A stretch of DNA of 64,000 nt from Aestuariibaculum suncheonense (lineage in GTDB: Bacteria > Bacteroidota > Bacteroidia > Flavobacteriales > Flavobacteriaceae): contig NZ_JACVXC010000004.1 in NCBI RefSeq assembly GCF_014596935.1, forward strand, positions 1 through 64,000. Direction: 5' to 3'. Under the pieces are notes generated by a model, which had not been told where the DNA came from, did not search any database, and saw only the letters and a program-made list of their open reading frames with translations. Below are positions 61,225 to 64,000 of the stretch, one piece after another (position 1 is the first letter of the stretch; every line of letters starts with the position of its first letter). Both the position numbers and the translations under genes were made by a program.

Positions 61225-62715
61225 TTATCTTTCTCTATAATTAACACTCTTAATTTTACCAAAGCCTGAATATGAAGCTTCTAACTTCACACCAGCATTT
61301 AACTCTAAAATAGAGTAGAATTCCATAGTGCCATTTGTTCCTTCTGAACCTGCTGGATTGTAACTACCAACGATTAAATTATTTGATAAGCCGCTATATT
61401 TTGAATTTACCCAAAAATCATGAAATTTTATTAATGATATCTCTTCCGCTCCTTTATCTATTAGAAGGGTAGTAATACCTGCAGAAAAATTATATTGATA
61501 TATTTTACTACCAACTGTGTAATACAAATAACCATACTCTGGGCTCACAGCATAAAGCGAAGCTTGATCAAAATCTGTAACATCAGCACCTATTTCACCA
61601 AAATAAACCTGAGAACTATTTGCTGAATTAAAATATGCTAAATAATATTTAGAATCTGTTGGATCTTGTAACACTGCAAACGTAGCTGCGCCTAGAGTAC
61701 TATTATAATCATTACCTTCCATGTAAATTAAATCCATACCAACATTATTGTAATCAAACTTTGTTGATGCTGCAGCTGGCATTTGTGAAAAAACCCCTCT
61801 TCTACTTCTTACAAAACGTTTATTTGTTGTATCGTAAAAAATCATATAGTCTCCTTGTTTTCCTTTTCCTACCATTGGAGACACACTAAAGATTTCTGAT
61901 CCTATTCTATTAATCGGTTCTCCATAACTAATACGCTGCTGCTGATAATAAAAATATGCATTTCCATTGGCCATAGCGTATGCTGAATACCCTGAATTAG
62001 ATACTAAATTGTCGACTTTAAAATTATCTGCTTTTTGAGGTATAAACTCATAGCCAATACCATATTGTTCCACCCAATCAAAAGTATCCGGTTCTATTTT
62101 AGTGGTTCCATTACCTGAAGTAGAAATGTACACGCCATACTGTGTTGTAATGTATGCAAAAGAGTAAACAAAACTTGGCGTTCCTACTAAATTTAGATCA
62201 GATCCTCCCAAAACATCTGTAAACATAGTAAAACCACTTTCTAACTTGGAAACCATATCTAAACGAGATCCACCATTTACTTCGCTTAACACCAACCAGC
62301 CTTCGTAAATACTATTTGTAACCTCTAGGTTAAATCTTTTTTTGAACTCAATACCACTATTTAAGTCTGTTACTGTCAAGTAAACAAAATAACCTCTTGG
62401 TTTCAAATTAATCGTAACATCCAAATCCTTTTCTGTTGATAAACTTACTAAGTTAGTCCCCCCAGATATATCATCTTCAAAAGCTTCCCACTGGTAAGCA
62501 TAATTACCTGAACCCATTTCGTCTTTTGTAAAATTTAATTCTGGAGTAATAACCAAATTATCAAATCTGGTCACTATGTAAGACTCTTTTATACCACTAA
62601 ATTCAACCTCGTTTATATCTACATAATCATAATTTCCTTCATCCTTTGTGCAGGAAATCCCTAAAATAGCTACAATTAAAGCTATTATTACATTAACTTT
62701 TATATACTTATTCAT
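61225..62715 (-). CDS. PKD-like family surface lipoprotein (cassette 2)
   Basis: The 496-residue lipoprotein (GISC, Cys22; CTKDEGNYDYVDIN follows) is a paralogue of the product at 48561-50063. They share the first 30 residues after Cys almost exactly (DEGNYDY.D.N.V) and segments such as EGWL.LS…GG.RLDMVSK, STSGNGT.K.(E/D)PDTF.W and SYNPAGSEGTNGTM. The acidic residues after Cys resemble the outer-surface export signal. The gap to the DUF4843 gene is 27 bp. Function as for cassette 1: an accessory surface protein of an importer. Confidence 0.85.
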   Translation of the reverse strand: MNKYIKVNVIIALIVAILGISCTKDEGNYDYVDINEVEFSGIKESYIVTRFDNLVITPELNFTKDEMGSGNYAYQWEAFEDDISGGTNLVSLSTEKDLDVTINLKPRGYFVYLTVTDLNSGIEFKKRFNLEVTNSIYEGWLVLSEVNGGSRLDMVSKLESGFTMFTDVLGGSDLNLVGTPSFVYSFAYITTQYGVYISTSGNGTTKIEPDTFDWVEQYGIGYEFIPQKADNFKVDNLVSNSGYSAYAMANGNAYFYYQQQRISYGEPINRIGSEIFSVSPMVGKGKQGDYMIFYDTTNKRFVRSRRGVFSQMPAAASTKFDYNNVGMDLIYMEGNDYNSTLGAATFAVLQDPTDSKYYLAYFNSANSSQVYFGEIGADVTDFDQASLYAVSPEYGYLYYTVGSKIYQYNFSAGITTLLIDKGAEEISLIKFHDFWVNSKYSGLSNNLIVGSYNPAGSEGTNGTMEFYSILELNAGVKLEASYSGFGKIKSVNYRER

Positions 62716-62742
62716 GCTTGTTTTAATATTTTAGTTTCAAAA

Positions 62743-63519
62743 TTATGCAAAACGACCTAATACCATCTCTGAGCCATCTTCTTCTAAAACTGGTGTTCCT
62801 GCTGCCTTTTGATCGATTAAATAATTTTTTAATACCTTAACCTGCGCAAAGAATGCATTTAAATCTGCACCTTCATCAAAATTTGGGACAGGAATACCAT
62901 TAACTTCGGCAAATAAATACAGTTTTTTTGCCGAAAAATCGCCCAGATAATATATCATGAATCGTGACCAAAGTGCTGGTTCTACTAACATATCTGACAA
63001 AGTAATTTCGAATTCATTATAACTCAACAATCTATCAGCATTAGAGGCTTCCTTTGTACTTAAAAGATTTACATCAAAAAAATCATTTGACTGTAATTGC
63101 ACTTTTAGAGATACAGAAACGTCTTTCAAATCTGTAGTTCTTAACAATGTTACAGGTAAAATAGCACGAACTGAATCAGCTGGCACAAAAACAGATTGCG
63201 GTATAGTAAAATGCTTACCTTCTACACCTGTACTAGATTCTAGTATATTAAAATTTACCTGACGATCTTTTGAAACTGGATACCCTTGCAACTTAACAGG
63301 TATATTAATAACTTTTTCTGTAATTGTAGGTAAATCGAAAGCAAATGACACTCCAATGCTATCAATAGTTTGAAAGCGGTTTCCTGGCGTTCCTTCCTTT
63401 GCCCACTCAAAATAAACAACATCATTTCCGTTAAATAAAGGTAATTCTTCTTTTGCACAAGAAACAACCGCTAAAGCTACAGTGCAAAATAACATAACGC
63501 TTTTAATATATTTTTTCAT
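62743..63519 (-). CDS. DUF4843 lipoprotein (cassette 2)
   Basis: The 258-residue lipoprotein (AVVSC, Cys21; AKEEL follows) matches the DUF4843 product at 50080-50868 in layout: NDVVYFEWAKEG, IPQSVFVPADSVRAILPVTLLRTTD and the end PVLEEDGSEMVLGRFA. It lies 17 bp after the SusD gene. The pairing with the same neighbours in the same order shows that the whole cassette was duplicated. Confidence 0.85.
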   Translation of the reverse strand: MKKYIKSVMLFCTVALAVVSCAKEELPLFNGNDVVYFEWAKEGTPGNRFQTIDSIGVSFAFDLPTITEKVINIPVKLQGYPVSKDRQVNFNILESSTGVEGKHFTIPQSVFVPADSVRAILPVTLLRTTDLKDVSVSLKVQLQSNDFFDVNLLSTKEASNADRLLSYNEFEITLSDMLVEPALWSRFMIYYLGDFSAKKLYLFAEVNGIPVPNFDEGADLNAFFAQVKVLKNYLIDQKAAGTPVLEEDGSEMVLGRFA

Positions 63520-63536
63520 AAAATTAATTTTTAAGG

Positions 63537-64000
63537 TTAACGATATTCTGTTTCAGACAACGGAAGTGGCACCACATATTGATCTGGTCCCATTGTTAAG
63601 GTTCCTGTTGCCTGTTTTCCATTAGGAATCTTATCTAAGTTTAAACGCTTGTAATAAAAGAATAACTGTCCTTCCCCAAAAAACTCTTTCTGAATTTCTT
63701 TTTGAATTTCAATTTGAATATCAGTTACACTTTGAGAATCTAAACTTGTTAACCCCCTGTTATTTCTAACTGTGTTTAAATAGCCTAAAGCCAGATCTGG
63801 ATCTATTTCTGTTTCAGCTGCGATATAATACATTTCGCTTATTCGAATTAAAGGTTGCATAAATTTAATATGAATATCATCCTTATCTGTATCTGTAATA
63901 TCTGCAAATTTGAAAAATGTCTTATAATCTTTAGCTCCACTGACAGGCAAATCCCAAGACGATGCAAAACGGTAATCATCTAAACTGCTTTCAAACACTT
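63537..64000 (-). CDS. SusD/RagB family lipoprotein (cassette 2, partial)
   Basis: Only the C-terminal part (about 153 residues) lies in the window; the gene continues past the right edge. The segment KFMQPLIRISEMYYIAAETEIDPDLALGYLNTVRNNRGL and the end QYVVPLPLSETEYR are the typical SusD C-terminus and match the product at 50886-52325. The partner SusC gene, and possibly a sigma/FecR pair, should lie beyond the window. Confidence 0.93.
   Translation of the reverse strand, partial: VFESSLDDYRFASSWDLPVSGAKDYKTFFKFADITDTDKDDIHIKFMQPLIRISEMYYIAAETEIDPDLALGYLNTVRNNRGLTSLDSQSVTDIQIEIQKEIQKEFFGEGQLFFYYKRLNLDKIPNGKQATGTLTMGPDQYVVPLPLSETEYR

Noticed and set aside
1-64000. tRNA genes, CRISPR arrays, insertion sequences or prophage
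   Set aside because: None was found by eye: no cloverleaf-like sequence, regularly spaced repeats, transposase or phage genes. A tRNAscan or IS search would be needed to exclude them fully.

Overview
The window is a chromosomal segment of a member of the Bacteroidota, most probably a marine Flavobacteriaceae relative. The evidence is the low GC content, TAnnTTTG promoter boxes in place of the usual -10/-35 pattern, start codons without strong Shine-Dalgarno sequences, SusC/SusD pairs, ECF sigma/FecR regulation, DUF4369-TlpA lipoproteins, the flavobacterial putative-porin family and GSCFA and DUF5522 proteins. No rRNA, tRNA, CRISPR array, phage gene or transposase was seen.

Layout. 1-9.1 kb: the tail of an unidentified gene, an outer-membrane porin, rnhB, a large lipoprotein with a propeller-like C-terminus, a nucleoid-associated protein, PPK2, and a two-gene envelope unit (HhH membrane protein plus OmpA protein). 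9.2-16.4 kb: a bile-acid-symporter-like carrier, lipB, a 52-residue YqaE/Pmp3 protein, lysS, a hybrid histidine kinase, a gene-poor stretch of about 740 bp and a Spy-like protein. 16.5-24.1 kb: a minus-strand operon (HExxH protein, D-cysteine desulfhydrase-like enzyme, glucosaminidase-LysM lipoprotein, hemL), a DUF5522 mini-protein, a DUF4136 lipoprotein, an aromatic amino acid hydroxylase, a crotonase and a DUF4230 protein. 24.1-24.7 kb: a non-coding block with two copies of one hairpin element. 24.7-38.9 kb: GSCFA protein, alaS, M23 peptidase and MerR regulator, a LemA-TPM-TPM operon, der, era, an FKBP isomerase, an unusual Nramp homologue and an M1 aminopeptidase.

39.1-47.9 kb is a minus-strand run that reads as a thiol-redox and peptidase unit: M16 peptidase, a stand-alone DsbD-alpha-like protein, full-length DsbD, a TlpA-type lipoprotein, a cysteine-desulfurase-like enzyme and thioredoxin reductase. 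48.6-64.0 kb holds two paralogous outer-membrane uptake cassettes with the order SusC-SusD-DUF4843-PKD-like lipoprotein. The first is complete and preceded by its own ECF sigma and FecR genes; the second is cut by the window edge. Between them lie a thioredoxin and two more TlpA lipoproteins.

Inferred joint function. Electrons could pass from NADPH through TrxB and DsbD to periplasmic TlpA-type lipoproteins, next to two surface uptake systems and two peptidases (M16, M1). This suggests a redox-coupled peptide or protein acquisition system, although the substrate cannot be read from sequence. Other points worth a look are a perfect 30-bp palindrome inside a TlpA coding region, two candidate RNAs of about 60 nt with matching layout, a repeated U/G-rich element ahead of terminators, near-leaderless promoters, and an Nramp homologue lacking the usual metal-binding residues.
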